Notes: generated by a model not told the origin, from the sequence alone. A stretch of 64,000 nt of DNA from WTGA01 sp965214055 (GCA_965214055.1 OZ243931.1:1-64000), one strand, 5' to 3'. Shown: positions 1 through 9,314, counted from the first letter of the stretch. Translations and numbers: made by a program.

Positions 1-287
1 AACAGCTTCGCCATTTGTCCGATACGCCGGATATTTTCTGTCCGGTCTTCCTCGGAAAAACCCAGGTCGCCGCACAATCCATGACGCACATTGTCTCCAT
101 CAAACACAAAGGTTCTGACACCGCGCCGGTACAGTTCTTCTTCAACGGCGTGGGCCAGTGTGGACTTCCCGCTTCCTGACAACCCGGTAAACCAGGTGAT
201 CACGCTGCGATGACCATTTTGTTTCTCCCGCCTGAGGCGGGTAACCGTCGGTCTATGCCAGACGGTATTGGCGGATTTTTCGCTCAT
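1..287 (-). CDS. cysC: Adenylyl-sulfate kinase (APS kinase), 3' part cut by window edge
   Basis: APS kinase phosphorylates adenosine 5'-phosphosulfate to PAPS in sulfate assimilation. The visible 95 N-terminal residues carry the Walker A loop (WFTGLSGSGKSTLA, about residues 33-46) and the family motif FDGDNVRHGLCGDLGFS followed by DRTENIRR, which are diagnostic for CysC. The N-terminus lines up with free-standing E. coli-type CysC (NTVWHRPTV, then a GHRS stretch before the P-loop), so this is probably not a CysNC fusion, although the upstream side holds no cysN. The ATG at 287 has only a weak upstream purine stretch. The gene runs off the window start, so its C-terminus is unseen. It lies downstream of proW on the same strand but 322 bases away, so shared transcription is uncertain. 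Confidence 0.9.
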   Translation of the reverse strand, partial: MSEKSANTVWHRPTVTRLRREKQNGHRSVITWFTGLSGSGKSTLAHAVEEELYRRGVRTFVFDGDNVRHGLCGDLGFSEEDRTENIRRIGQMAKL

Positions 288-609
288 GGCGCTTCATCGT
301 ATCGGCATCCGTATAAATCCCTGCAACCGGGTTCCGGGTGGATTGCAGGGGGGCGGAGGAGCAGGGAGTGGACCCCGAATGTTGAATGTTCCGGTTCCGC
401 CCGGTACAGAAATTCCAGGCTTCCCAAAAACATCCTGCCCACCTCTTCAGGGCATCTTCGGCCCGTCTGAAACACCGGAACCCGGGCCATGGATCAGACC
501 AGAGACCAGGTCAGGGATCGGGTGCCCGCAACCGGGGAAACGAACCCGGTGGGTTCCGGGTCCGTCGCGGCCGGTCTGCCCGGACGCGACGTTTCCCCGC
601 ATTTCGGGA
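288..609. other. Intergenic stretch between proW and cysC
   Basis: About 320 bases between the stop of proW and the start of cysC, both on the minus strand. Open frames here are short, overlap one another and match no family I know. I see no convincing terminator hairpin with a T tract and no repeat. It presumably holds the cysC promoter. Confidence 0.4.
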
Positions 610-2151
610 TCAGTGCCGGGTTACGGAACGCTGGTAATATCCCTGAATGATCCGGTCAATCACCATGGCAACGAACAGAATGGCCAGACCCGCGAGCATT
701 CCCTGTCCCTTCGCCGCATACTGCAACGCCACCAGAACATCCTGACCAAGGCCTTTTGCCCCAATCAACGAGGCAATCACCACCATGGACAGGCACATCA
801 ATATGGTCTGGTTGATCCCGGTCATGATGGAAGGCATGGCCAGAGGCAGTTCAACATCCTTGAGCAGCGTCCATTTCGTACATCCGAAGGCAATCGCAGC
901 CTCCTTGGTATTTTCCGGCACCCCCCGCATTCCCAGGGCCGTCAGGCGGATGACCGGGGGCATCCCGAAGATCAGGGTTGCCAGTACACCCGGCGGTTTT
1001 CCGGTCCCAAAAAAGGCAATGATGGGAATCAGGTAAACAAACGCGGGCATGGTCTGCATGAAATCCAGTATCGGCAACGCCGCATTGTAGGCACGTTTGC
1101 TTTTTCCGAACCAGATCCCCAGTGGAATGCCCATCAGCAGGCACAGGAATGCCGCTGCCCCCAGCAATGCCACCGTAATCATGCTGGTTTCCCAAAGCCC
1201 GCACATCCCCAGGTAAGCCAGTGCAGCGGCCGAAAAGATCGCCACCCGGGGGCCCGCCAGCCGCCAGGCAGTCACGATGACAACCGTCATGACCACTGGC
1301 CAGGGCGTGCCGACAAAGATCGTTTCCAGACCATCCAGTACCGCCCGGATTGAAGCCACCACACCGTCAAATACATCCCCGAACCGCACCGAAATATTGT
1401 CAAACCCTTCGTCCATCCAGGTGGATATGGGTGAAAAGTACTGCTTCTTCTCCACCGGAAACTGCGTTACAAAGGGAACCAGCACCGGAGAGACTTTCGC
1501 CACCGTGAATTTGTACAGCGTCAGCGGGACAATCATCAGCCACAGGATGCCGCTGAATCCACCCCAGTACCAGTTGAACCCGGATAAAGTTTGCGGTTCC
1601 GCTCTCCAGGTCAGGTATTGCTTCTCATACCGGATATTGGCATAGAACCCCTGCACCACCCGCAGAGCGATGAGAAGGATGATTCCTACGATCAGGAAAC
1701 CCGTGGCCCCCGCTGAGGCCGCAGCAGCTTCCTCAAGGAGGCGGTCGGCCACCTTTTTCAGGTTTTCCGCCCGGGCAAATATCTGGTCAGCCCCGGATTC
1801 TCCCGCAAGCTTGGCCGCTTCCGCCTGGGCAAAAGTCTCGGTATATTTCTCCGTTAATTTTTCCACCCTGGCAAGCTTATCCGCGCCCAGTTCACCCCAA
1901 AGACCTTTGCCGATTTGAACAAAGGCCAGTATTTCCAACACCATAAAGGTCCAGAAAAACCCCCATAAACCTCTGGCGGCTCCCCAAAAGGGGCCCACCA
2001 GGGCTACATCCCGGTTCCAGGACCAGGGGAACTTGGTTGCCGACTGGATTTTGTCAAATTCACGTTCATAATAAGCTTCATTCGTGCCAACAAAATCCTT
2101 GATGCTGGCGCCAAGCTCATTTGCCTCTGGCACAATTCCAGATTCTTTCAT
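610..2151 (-). CDS. proW: Glycine betaine/proline ABC transporter permease with N-terminal extension
   Basis: Inner-membrane permease of a ProU/OpuA-type importer for glycine betaine or related quaternary amines. The last 260 residues or so form the typical permease core, including the EAA-loop region (KEAAIAFGCTKWTLLKDVELP, in part) that docks on the ATPase. At 513 residues it is much longer than E. coli ProW (about 354): the extra N-terminal part contains a hydrophobic stretch (about residues 57-80), a charged alanine-rich probable coiled coil (about 95-145) and further membrane segments. Its ATG shares one base with the stop codon of proV, so the two are translationally coupled. Substrate is inferred from family and from the neighbouring betaine genes. 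Confidence 0.9.
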   Translation of the reverse strand: MKESGIVPEANELGASIKDFVGTNEAYYEREFDKIQSATKFPWSWNRDVALVGPFWGAARGLWGFFWTFMVLEILAFVQIGKGLWGELGADKLARVEKLTEKYTETFAQAEAAKLAGESGADQIFARAENLKKVADRLLEEAAAASAGATGFLIVGIILLIALRVVQGFYANIRYEKQYLTWRAEPQTLSGFNWYWGGFSGILWLMIVPLTLYKFTVAKVSPVLVPFVTQFPVEKKQYFSPISTWMDEGFDNISVRFGDVFDGVVASIRAVLDGLETIFVGTPWPVVMTVVIVTAWRLAGPRVAIFSAAALAYLGMCGLWETSMITVALLGAAAFLCLLMGIPLGIWFGKSKRAYNAALPILDFMQTMPAFVYLIPIIAFFGTGKPPGVLATLIFGMPPVIRLTALGMRGVPENTKEAAIAFGCTKWTLLKDVELPLAMPSIMTGINQTILMCLSMVVIASLIGAKGLGQDVLVALQYAAKGQGMLAGLAILFVAMVIDRIIQGYYQRSVTRH

Positions 2152-3200
2152 CAGTTGTCACCTCCTTTAATGCCTTTCAGCAGAGTTATTTTGTTAACCA
2201 CACCGATATCTTTGCCGTCATCGGTAATGACAATGGGTTGATCCGTGTTCGTCGAAAGGTCAATCAATCCACTCAAATCGGTATCGTGAGGGGTGCGGAT
2301 GGATTTTGACAGGTCATCCCCTTGTTGCAGTTGATATTCGTCCATTTTTTCCATGATGGTATGAGCAAAGATCAATTTCAAGGTCGAAATCCCCTCCACA
2401 AAATCCCGAACATATTCGTCGATGGGATTGGTGACGATTTCTTCTGGTGACCCGATCTGGACAATGACGCCATCTTTCATAATCGCGATGCGATTACCGA
2501 TACGAATCGCTTCGTCCAGATCATGGGTAATAAAAACCGTGGTTTTCCCAAGGTCCGCAGACAGGGCCATGAACTGTTCCTGCAGCTGGCGGCGGATCAA
2601 CGGGTCCAGAGCAGAAAAAGGTTCATCCATGAGCAGTACTTCGGGGTCTGAAGCCAGGGCCCTGGCCAACCCGACACGCTGTTGCATCCCCCCGGACAAC
2701 TCACTGGGATACCGGTCTTCGTATCCGTCCAGGTTGACCAGGCTGAGACATCGCTGGGATTCCGCCCAGCGTTTTGACTTCGGCTCGCCCTGAACCTGTA
2801 GCGGGAACGCTACATTGTCCCGCACCGTTCTGTGGGGAAACAGTGCCATATGCTGAAAGACCATTCCAATATGGGCAGCCCGCATTTGGCGCAATTCATC
2901 CTCACCCAGCGCCATGACATCTTTTCCCAGGACATGTATTTGACCCACGGTGGGCTCCAGCAATCGATTCAAATGCCGCACCATGGTGGATTTTCCGGAC
3001 CCGGATAGCCCCATGACACAAAAAATCTCTCCCCGTGCAACCTCGAATGTGCATTTCGCCACACCAATGACGCATCCGAATTTTTCCAGCACTTCGGGCT
3101 TCCCCAGTCCATCGGTCTTGATAGCCTCCATGGCTTCGTGGGCCCGATCACCGAAAATCTTCCACACATCATCAACTTTGATTACTTGTTCTTCATTCAC
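2151..3200 (-). CDS. proV: Glycine betaine/proline ABC transporter ATP-binding protein
   Basis: Cytoplasmic ATPase of the same importer. It shows Walker A (GLSGSGKST, about residue 65-73), signature motif (LSGGMQQRVGLARAL), Walker B (VLLMDEPFSALDPL) and the switch histidine (FITHD), followed by a C-terminal tail resembling the CBS-type domain of ProV/OpuAA. I place the start at GTG 3200 because GGAGGTGA lies five bases upstream of it; an in-frame GTG at 3209 would overlap that ribosome-binding site. Length (349) is slightly shorter than E. coli ProV (400). It is separated from proX by a terminator-like hairpin, which would make it less expressed than the binding protein. Confidence 0.92.
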   Translation of the reverse strand: MNEEQVIKVDDVWKIFGDRAHEAMEAIKTDGLGKPEVLEKFGCVIGVAKCTFEVARGEIFCVMGLSGSGKSTMVRHLNRLLEPTVGQIHVLGKDVMALGEDELRQMRAAHIGMVFQHMALFPHRTVRDNVAFPLQVQGEPKSKRWAESQRCLSLVNLDGYEDRYPSELSGGMQQRVGLARALASDPEVLLMDEPFSALDPLIRRQLQEQFMALSADLGKTTVFITHDLDEAIRIGNRIAIMKDGVIVQIGSPEEIVTNPIDEYVRDFVEGISTLKLIFAHTIMEKMDEYQLQQGDDLSKSIRTPHDTDLSGLIDLSTNTDQPIVITDDGKDIGVVNKITLLKGIKGGDN

Positions 3201-3354
3201 TAGTCTCACCTCCAGTTTATGCAGGACCTGGATGCCACCGAAATGATCACCATTTTCCGTAACAGAGCGGACACTGTTTCAGCTGCTCGCATCCACCTGT
3301 TGTCGCGGTCTCCGGGTATCCCTGCATTCGTACCATCTGCTTTCATTCGTACCC

Positions 3355-3391
3355 ATAAAAAACGAGCGACACCTCGGAAGTGTCGCTCGTT
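3355..3391 (-). terminator. Rho-independent terminator/attenuator between proX and proV
   Basis: A perfect 12-bp inverted repeat (AACGAGCGACAC at 3361-3372 and GTGTCGCTCGTT at 3380-3391) with a 7-base loop is followed, in the minus-strand reading direction, by a run of T. It lies 47 bases beyond the proX stop and before proV, so it should terminate most transcripts after proX and let a fraction through to proVW. Confidence 0.85.
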
Positions 3392-3437
3392 CTGAAAATT
3401 ACAACTAAGTTATGGGTTGACTCGCCAAACCGAATCC

Positions 3438-4397
3438 TTACTGCAACCAGGAATTCACCAGGTCGGCATGATCGGATACCCATTGTTTTGCATATTCTGC
3501 TGTATCCACTTTATCCACCACAATGGCATAGGTCATGGCTGAAACCAGATCGGTATCCAGTTTGACGCTGCTCAGCATGGATGCCACCTCGGGGTGGCTG
3601 TCCTTCAGACTGCTTGCATAGTGAATATGCAGGTAAGCCAGGTCCCAGGCCACCGGAGTATTGGATTTTTCCAGCCAGTCCGGATCATCGGTTGGCTGAA
3701 GCATGTTCCATTTTGATTCGTCATACGCCGGTTCTTCCAGAATCACCAGATCGTGCAAGGCAAATACATGGTTGGGGGTATAGCAGAAAAACACGATGTT
3801 TTGGTCTTTGGCTACCGCTGCATCCACTTCCGCCATGGCCAGGGTTTCGTCCATTTCCAGCAGATCCATGGTGACATCATATCCATAGCTCTTGGCGCGG
3901 ACTTTCTCAACATTGGTGGAGGCCCAGCCCGATGCACCAATCCAGACTTCGCCCATGCCATTTCCATCTTGATCGAAATTGATCGCCATATCCGGATCAG
4001 TCAGGTCTGCAATGGCCGATATGCCGGTCCGCTCCGCCGTGGCCTTGGTCACGCACATCCCCTGGAATGCCGCCACACCATTGGGGTTCATGGAAACCGT
4101 TCCTTTCTCCTCAACGTAGGTCTGATACAGATTCGCCTGATTGGGCAACCATACTTCAGGATGCACATGCATGCTGCCACCATCCATGGCTTCAAAAACA
4201 ACCGGATTGGTGCCGTTTTGCAACTCTACTTCCAGTCCATAGTTGTCTTCTATGACGACTTTCAGTATATCGGCTGTCATGGCTACCGATGGCCAGTTGG
4301 GTACACCAATGACCAGGTCTGCTGCCTGGGCTGTACCACTGATCCCCATCGCCCCTGCAACGAGGATGCCAGCCAGTTTATTGTTTACTTTCTTCAT
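3438..4397 (-). CDS. proX: Periplasmic glycine betaine-type substrate-binding protein
   Basis: Binding protein of the importer (OpuAC/ProX family), secreted to the periplasm. The start is ATG 4397: GGAG sits eight bases upstream and the protein then begins with a clean signal peptide (MKKVNNKLAGILVAGAMG, cleavage after AQA near residue 25), whereas an in-frame ATG at 4442 would add 15 residues before it. The mature part includes aromatic-rich patches (GASGWAS, CYTPNHVFALHD) of the sort that cage quaternary ammonium groups. Length 319 is normal. It is first in a proX-proV-proW operon. Which betaine is bound (glycine betaine, carnitine, choline) cannot be read from sequence alone. Confidence 0.88.
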   Translation of the reverse strand: MKKVNNKLAGILVAGAMGISGTAQAADLVIGVPNWPSVAMTADILKVVIEDNYGLEVELQNGTNPVVFEAMDGGSMHVHPEVWLPNQANLYQTYVEEKGTVSMNPNGVAAFQGMCVTKATAERTGISAIADLTDPDMAINFDQDGNGMGEVWIGASGWASTNVEKVRAKSYGYDVTMDLLEMDETLAMAEVDAAVAKDQNIVFFCYTPNHVFALHDLVILEEPAYDESKWNMLQPTDDPDWLEKSNTPVAWDLAYLHIHYASSLKDSHPEVASMLSSVKLDTDLVSAMTYAIVVDKVDTAEYAKQWVSDHADLVNSWLQ

Positions 4398-5190
4398 TAC
4401 GAATTCTCCACTAAAGATATTTAGTTCTATGTTAATGATCAATCAAATTGCATCTATAATATGACCAGACTTATCAAATCAAGGAAATATAATAGTTTTC
4501 CAACTGGCTAAATTCCATCGACAACCCGGCTCCGGCGCGTTTTTGAACTCTAACCTGTTAATTGGATTATAGCTCCAACAAGCCAATGTTAGCAAACAAC
4601 CGGATCAAAGTGTTCAAACAGCACCGCACATTGCCATGCATGAAGATAGGAAGCCTTCATCCCGACTCCCTGTTCAGCAGGTGCTCCAACTGATTTCAAG
4701 GATTTTCCCGGATTTTCTTCTCCCCGGTATTGAGCGGGCATTCGATCCGGAATGGAAAAAATATGGCCAACAGGGAGAAACCGGCGGGATGGATTGTTGC
4801 GCTGAATGGCTGGGAACAAAACCATCTGCCACCGGGAACCAGTCGTACGGCTGAGAACCAATCCAGCCATTCTATCCCAGGCTCCCGTCCCCAGAGCATT
4901 GTAAAATTCCAGTTGCAGGTCCCGGAAAGACCTGGCTTCATTCCCCCAATCCACCCGAAACTGGGGTCACTCCTGACCAGGGGAAGCGGAAAAGTCTTCC
5001 TGTTTTTCCACAATGGTGGAATCGGTTTTAACTCGGGAATGTGGTATTGTCAGCAATGGTCAAGCTGTTTTGTAAGTCCTGGTGCCTTGCACCGTTGGTT
5101 ATAGTAAAAGTTTTCGCTAAAATCCTATTTTACTCCATCTCCATGGTGCACGAAATGCACTAGCAGGGTGGATGCAACGGAGTATAAAAA
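4398..5190. other. Divergent intergenic region (proX promoter side / guanidino operon side)
   Basis: Nearly 800 bases between two divergently transcribed operons. The part next to proX (4400-4560) is AT-rich and probably holds its promoter. The central part (4580-5010) has several overlapping frames of 70-124 codons on both strands; none shows a recognisable domain or a supported start, so I do not call a gene. No repeats or terminators seen. Confidence 0.4.
4456..4482 (-). promoter_or_regulatory. Possible proX promoter
   Basis: Read on the minus strand, TTGATT (4482-4477) and TATTAT (4461-4456) lie 15 bases apart in AT-rich DNA about 60 bases upstream of the proX start. The spacing is short for sigma-70, so this is only a suggestion. 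Confidence 0.25.
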
Positions 5191-6123
5191 ATGCCTTTTT
5201 TGCCAGATATTAAAGAAAATATTGCACTTGAAAAGTTCCAACACTCCCCAGAATACTGGGGAATCAACAACGATTACAGCGTGTTAAAGGATGTCCTTCT
5301 GGGCAAACCTGACTACTTCAAGTGGGTCGAAGCGGGTCCCCTGATCGGCCGGACGCTGCGAAACATGCATAAAACCGGAATCAGGTTTGATTTTGACCTC
5401 GCACAGAAACAACACCGGGAGATGGTCCGGATCTATGAAGAGGAAGCCGGGGTAACCTGCCACTACCTGGATGCCGACCCGGTGCTGCATCGAAACTTTT
5501 TTGCCCGGGATTCCAGTGCAATGACCCCCTGGGGCGCTCTCATTTGCCACATGCAGCTGAAATGCCGTCGTGCAGACTATGCAACCGTGATCAAATTCTA
5601 TCAGGAGAACCAGATACCCATCTGGAAATTTGTGACCGCCGGACATTTCGAGGGTGGCGATTTTGTCATTCTCGAACCCGGAACCGTACTGATTGGTTTT
5701 TGTGGGGAACGTTCCGAGAAGGAGGGTTCCGAGCAGGTCGCCGGATTTGTCCGTGAACAGGGATGGGACTGCGAAGTGGCCCCGATCCCCGCCTTGTTTG
5801 TCCACATGGATGGACTGGTGGTTCCCCTGGACAAAAAACGGCTGGTTACCTGCCTCGATGCCCTGGAAGGCTGGGTGATTGACTGGTTAAGGAAAAAAGG
5901 ATTCGAGTTTGTCGATGTAGGCTTCAATGAAGCGAAAAACCTGGGGGTCAATCTGGTCGCACTGGGCAACAGGAAGGTCCTGTCCATGTCAGGCAGCGTC
6001 AAACTCAACGAAAAGCTGCGTTCGATGGGCTATACGGTGTTTGCGCCTGACATGTCCATGTTCACCCTTGGCGGCGGTGGGGTCCACTGCCTGTCCCAGG
6101 CTCTCAAACGTATCCCCGTCTGA
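5191..6123 (+). CDS. Guanidino-group hydrolase of the amidinotransferase/dimethylargininase superfamily
   Basis: A 310-residue guanidine-modifying (pentein fold) enzyme. Catalytic features are visible: the acidic substrate motif near residue 100 (FARDSSAMTPWG), the GHFEGGDF motif holding the catalytic histidine/acid pair (about 150-157), and the C-terminal nucleophile in GGGGVHCLSQ (Cys near 302). Such enzymes either transfer an amidino group or deiminate a guanidine to a ureido group. Ten bases downstream begins an N-carbamoyl amino acid hydrolase, which would consume a ureido acid, so hydrolytic deimination of a guanidino acid is the best reading. Start ATG 5191 has ACGGAG eight bases upstream. 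Exact substrate (arginine derivative, guanidinoacetate, guanidinopropionate) is unknown. Confidence 0.75.
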   Translation: MPFLPDIKENIALEKFQHSPEYWGINNDYSVLKDVLLGKPDYFKWVEAGPLIGRTLRNMHKTGIRFDFDLAQKQHREMVRIYEEEAGVTCHYLDADPVLHRNFFARDSSAMTPWGALICHMQLKCRRADYATVIKFYQENQIPIWKFVTAGHFEGGDFVILEPGTVLIGFCGERSEKEGSEQVAGFVREQGWDCEVAPIPALFVHMDGLVVPLDKKRLVTCLDALEGWVIDWLRKKGFEFVDVGFNEAKNLGVNLVALGNRKVLSMSGSVKLNEKLRSMGYTVFAPDMSMFTLGGGGVHCLSQALKRIPV

Positions 6124-6133
6124 TCGTCCTCAC

Positions 6134-7375
6134 ATGTCCACTCATCATCACCTGAGGGTTAACGGCCAACGCCTTTGGGCCAGTATCATGGCCATGGCTG
6201 AAATCGGCCCCGGAGAAAAAGGCGGGTCCCGCCGTCTGGCGCTGACCGAGGAAGACAGGCAGGGACGCGATTTGTTTATCGAATGGTGCAAAGCCGAAAA
6301 CTGCTCGATCACCATTGATGACATGGGAAATATTTTTGCCACACGACGGGGCACCGACAATGACCTGCCGCCGATCTGTTCCGGAAGCCATCTGGACACC
6401 CAGCCGCATGGTGGGAAATTTGATGGCATCTATGGCGTACTTGCCGCACTGGAAGTCATCAGGACGATGAATGAAAACGGAGTTTCTACCAAAGCGCCGG
6501 TTGAAATTGTGATGTGGACAAACGAGGAAGGCTCCCGGTTTGCCCCCGCCATGGTTTCTTCCGGGGTGTTTGCCGGGCTGTTCACGAAGGAATATGCCTA
6601 TAGCCGTACAGACAGTCAGGGAAAATCACTCCGGGACGAGCTGGAAAACATCGGATATCTGGGAGCCCAGCCGTGCGGGGACCATCCAATGGGGGCGCTG
6701 CTGGAGGCACATATCGAACAGGGGCCGATACTGGAAAGAGACCATCACCAGATAGGCATCGTCACCGGAGGACAGGGCCAGCGATGGTTTGACATTACCA
6801 TAACCGGGCAGGACTCCCATGCCGGCTCCACCCCCATGCCCGGACGAAGGGATGCCCTGGTGGCGGCTTCCGAACTGATCCAGACTGTCCAGGAAATCGC
6901 CCTTGAACACGGTCCTTACGGAGTCGGAACCGTGGGAGAAATCAGCGTATCCCCCAATTCCCGCAATACGATTCCCGGGGAGGTCTTCCTGACCGTGGAT
7001 ATTCGAAATCCCGACGATGCGGTGCTGGGGCAGATGAAGGACCAGTTGGTGGAACACTGCACCGTGGTCAGCGAGTCCCACAACGTTCAGATCAACCTGG
7101 AGGAAATCTGGCACAACCCGCCTGTCCGGTTCCACGAGGACTGCATCCGTGCGGTCAGCAATGCCACCGGGGCATTGGGGTACGAACACCAGGAAATGGT
7201 TTCCGGGGCGGGACACGATGCTTGCCAAATTTGCAGAATTGTCCCCACTTCCATGATTTTTGTTCCCTGCGAAGGGGGGCTCAGCCACAATGAGGAGGAG
7301 CATGCTGAACCGGAAGACCTGGAGGCCGGATGTAATGTTTTGCTGCACGCGATGCTGGAACTTTCCTGCCGGTGA
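6134..7375 (+). CDS. M20-family Zn-dependent hydrolase, N-carbamoyl amino acid hydrolase type
   Basis: A 413-residue member of the hydantoinase/carbamoylase branch of M20 amidohydrolases, which cleave N-carbamoyl amino acids (or allantoate, ureidoglycine) to amine, CO2 and ammonia. Metal ligands are visible: GSHLDTQPHGGKFDG (His/Asp), TNEEGSRF (Glu pair), EAHIEQGP (His) and GLSHNEEEH near the C-terminus; the dimerisation-domain motif HAGSTPMPGRRDA is also intact. Start ATG 6134 follows the upstream hydrolase by ten bases, so the two form an operon and probably act in sequence (guanidino to ureido to free amine). Substrate specificity is inferred from this pairing only. Confidence 0.85.
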   Translation: MSTHHHLRVNGQRLWASIMAMAEIGPGEKGGSRRLALTEEDRQGRDLFIEWCKAENCSITIDDMGNIFATRRGTDNDLPPICSGSHLDTQPHGGKFDGIYGVLAALEVIRTMNENGVSTKAPVEIVMWTNEEGSRFAPAMVSSGVFAGLFTKEYAYSRTDSQGKSLRDELENIGYLGAQPCGDHPMGALLEAHIEQGPILERDHHQIGIVTGGQGQRWFDITITGQDSHAGSTPMPGRRDALVAASELIQTVQEIALEHGPYGVGTVGEISVSPNSRNTIPGEVFLTVDIRNPDDAVLGQMKDQLVEHCTVVSESHNVQINLEEIWHNPPVRFHEDCIRAVSNATGALGYEHQEMVSGAGHDACQICRIVPTSMIFVPCEGGLSHNEEEHAEPEDLEAGCNVLLHAMLELSCR

Positions 7376-7641
7376 GTAGCCGGACTGCCCGAAAACCGTC
7401 ATTCAGTCATGCCTCGATTTGCCTCTGATATTGAATGAGATAATATTTGTAACGATTTAATATTGCTGTAATTATTTCAAATAATATTCTGTCCGAAATC
7501 CGATCCCTTCACTAATATCCAGACAGTTCAGCGAGCTCGCCGGACTGATTCTGCAGTGAAAGGAAGCCGATGAAAACACGCATCGCCAGCCAGGCCGGCA
7601 TTGCGATGGCTTGACATGATTCCCTGTGGACTGGTTCGCGC

Positions 7642-8964
7642 TCACTGCGACCCTTTCAGGGGCTTGGCTTCGGAAAACTTCCCCTGTTTCGCCCGTTTCC
7701 GTGCCCCCTTGCGTTGCTGTGCATTGAATGCCGGATCATTTTCTTCATACAGCGAACGGAGACGCAGGCCCCGGGTATCCGGAACCATGCGGTCCCCTTC
7801 TTTCAACCCCTGAAACCTTGCCCAGGCTGAACGCTTTTTATTCTCCTGGTGTGGTTGAACCCGGTTCAACTCTGCCGGAGACAAAGCCTCACCACGAACA
7901 ATATATCCGGCGGCAATGGCTTTTTCCATCAGGTCCGCTCCTCGCTGTGTTCGCACAATCGCCGCATTGAATCCGGGGTCATCTTCCTGACCGACCCAGG
8001 GTGGAGAACCGCCGTCCCAGGTATCCGATGCCGCAATATCCGCTGAATCGCCGATCCCGTCCGGACAGATCTTGCATCTCGGAGGCAACCCCCAGGTTGA
8101 CTCATTTTCACCCCAATAGTCCAGATAATTCATCTCCACCACCTGACCATCCTCCACCTCGATTCTTGTCTTTCCAGGGCATCCATGGCCCCGATAGCGC
8201 AGGGACACTACCTTGTCATACTCAACACCAAATCTTTTCAGGGCGTCTCTGGCACCTTCCGACTCCATAAACCCCCCGCAGACCATGGTCATCCTGTACC
8301 GGCATATTTTCGAAACCCGCTCATCGTATCGGGCATAATTTTGCAAGGCACTCACATCACAGGGGGTGCCGACAAAGGCAAAGGTTTCATGGTGGGCTTC
8401 CGCCTTTTCGATAACTTCCACCACATCAATCAATGTGGCGGTCGGTCCATACCGCGAACTCGACCCTGTCAGGACCTCTTCACGTGACCGACTGATAAAT
8501 CGCTCCCCAAACGCGGGATGCTCACTCGATGCACAGGCGTGGAGTATAAAATCCACCTCTTTGGATTCAATCAGATAAAGGGCCAGCCCAGTCAGAAGAC
8601 CACCCGTGGCGGCCACATGGCGTACTTCGGGCTCTGCAGACCATGCGTAGAAAATCTCGCGCAATACTCCCCAGACCGGGTCCGGGAGGCTTCGGTCATT
8701 CCATTCAGACCGGGGCAGACCATCCACCCGGGTTCCCGGACAGATCTCCACGATTTTATCCATCATCTCATGGGAAAGCCGATCATTGGCCACGGGCCTC
8801 AAATTTCCATTCCGTACCACGGCCATTTTGACGGTATCGGGCCCGGCAACACTTTGACAAATTCCACAGCCGATGCACATGGCATGCTCAACGATCTGTT
8901 CCAAACGCTGTACCGGGTTCAAACCGGCCTGTAACTTCTCAAGATACTCGGATGCCATCATCAT
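7642..8964 (-). CDS. FrhB-like flavo-iron-sulfur oxidoreductase (F420 hydrogenase/dehydrogenase beta subunit family)
   Basis: About 440 residues with an N-terminal ferredoxin-like cysteine cluster (CIGCGICQ, about residue 30) and the FrhB N- and C-terminal domains with further cysteines (FVGTPCDVSALQ, RGHGCPG, PRCKICPDG). The family carries FAD and Fe-S clusters and acts on F420 in archaea and actinobacteria; in proteobacteria the relatives use other electron carriers and are poorly characterised. The start ATG 8964 (first of a triple ATG) has AGGA close upstream; the frame continues upstream but without a ribosome-binding site. It is convergent with the M20 gene and divergent from the agmatinase-type gene, so its pathway is unclear. 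Confidence 0.75.
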   Translation of the reverse strand: MMMASEYLEKLQAGLNPVQRLEQIVEHAMCIGCGICQSVAGPDTVKMAVVRNGNLRPVANDRLSHEMMDKIVEICPGTRVDGLPRSEWNDRSLPDPVWGVLREIFYAWSAEPEVRHVAATGGLLTGLALYLIESKEVDFILHACASSEHPAFGERFISRSREEVLTGSSSRYGPTATLIDVVEVIEKAEAHHETFAFVGTPCDVSALQNYARYDERVSKICRYRMTMVCGGFMESEGARDALKRFGVEYDKVVSLRYRGHGCPGKTRIEVEDGQVVEMNYLDYWGENESTWGLPPRCKICPDGIGDSADIAASDTWDGGSPPWVGQEDDPGFNAAIVRTQRGADLMEKAIAAGYIVRGEALSPAELNRVQPHQENKKRSAWARFQGLKEGDRMVPDTRGLRLRSLYEENDPAFNAQQRKGARKRAKQGKFSEAKPLKGSQ

Positions 8965-9314
8965 TGTCCTGTTTACTGTTAACGGCCCAACCAACCGGAA
9001 AGAACCGGGTGGAATACTCAGAATAACCGGGTATACCGCCATATCCCTTGATTTGCAATCCCTCGTAGCCTCTGCGGCAGGGCAGCTCTCAATATGGACA
9101 CCGAAAATAATTACAGGTATCCTATTCCTGTCCTGTCCAACGGACCGGCGGGCAGCCCGGCATAATCGAGAGGAAACCCGGTCCTCACCCACTGATACGG
9201 GGATGATTAAAACCGCACTGTGTTTCCGAATCCTTGATCCGGCAACCCGGAACCGGATTGGTCATTCGCTATTTACGGTTGATTTCAAACCGAAAATCCA
9301 GAAAAAATCTATCC

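Noticed and set aside
268..1353. 361-codon plus-strand frame over cysC and proW
   Set aside because: Antisense to two genes with clear motifs; composition is that of a shadow frame.
4589..4954. 121-codon minus-strand frame in the region between proX and the guanidino operon
   Set aside because: No ribosome-binding site, no recognisable domain, and several competing frames of similar length cover the same bases.
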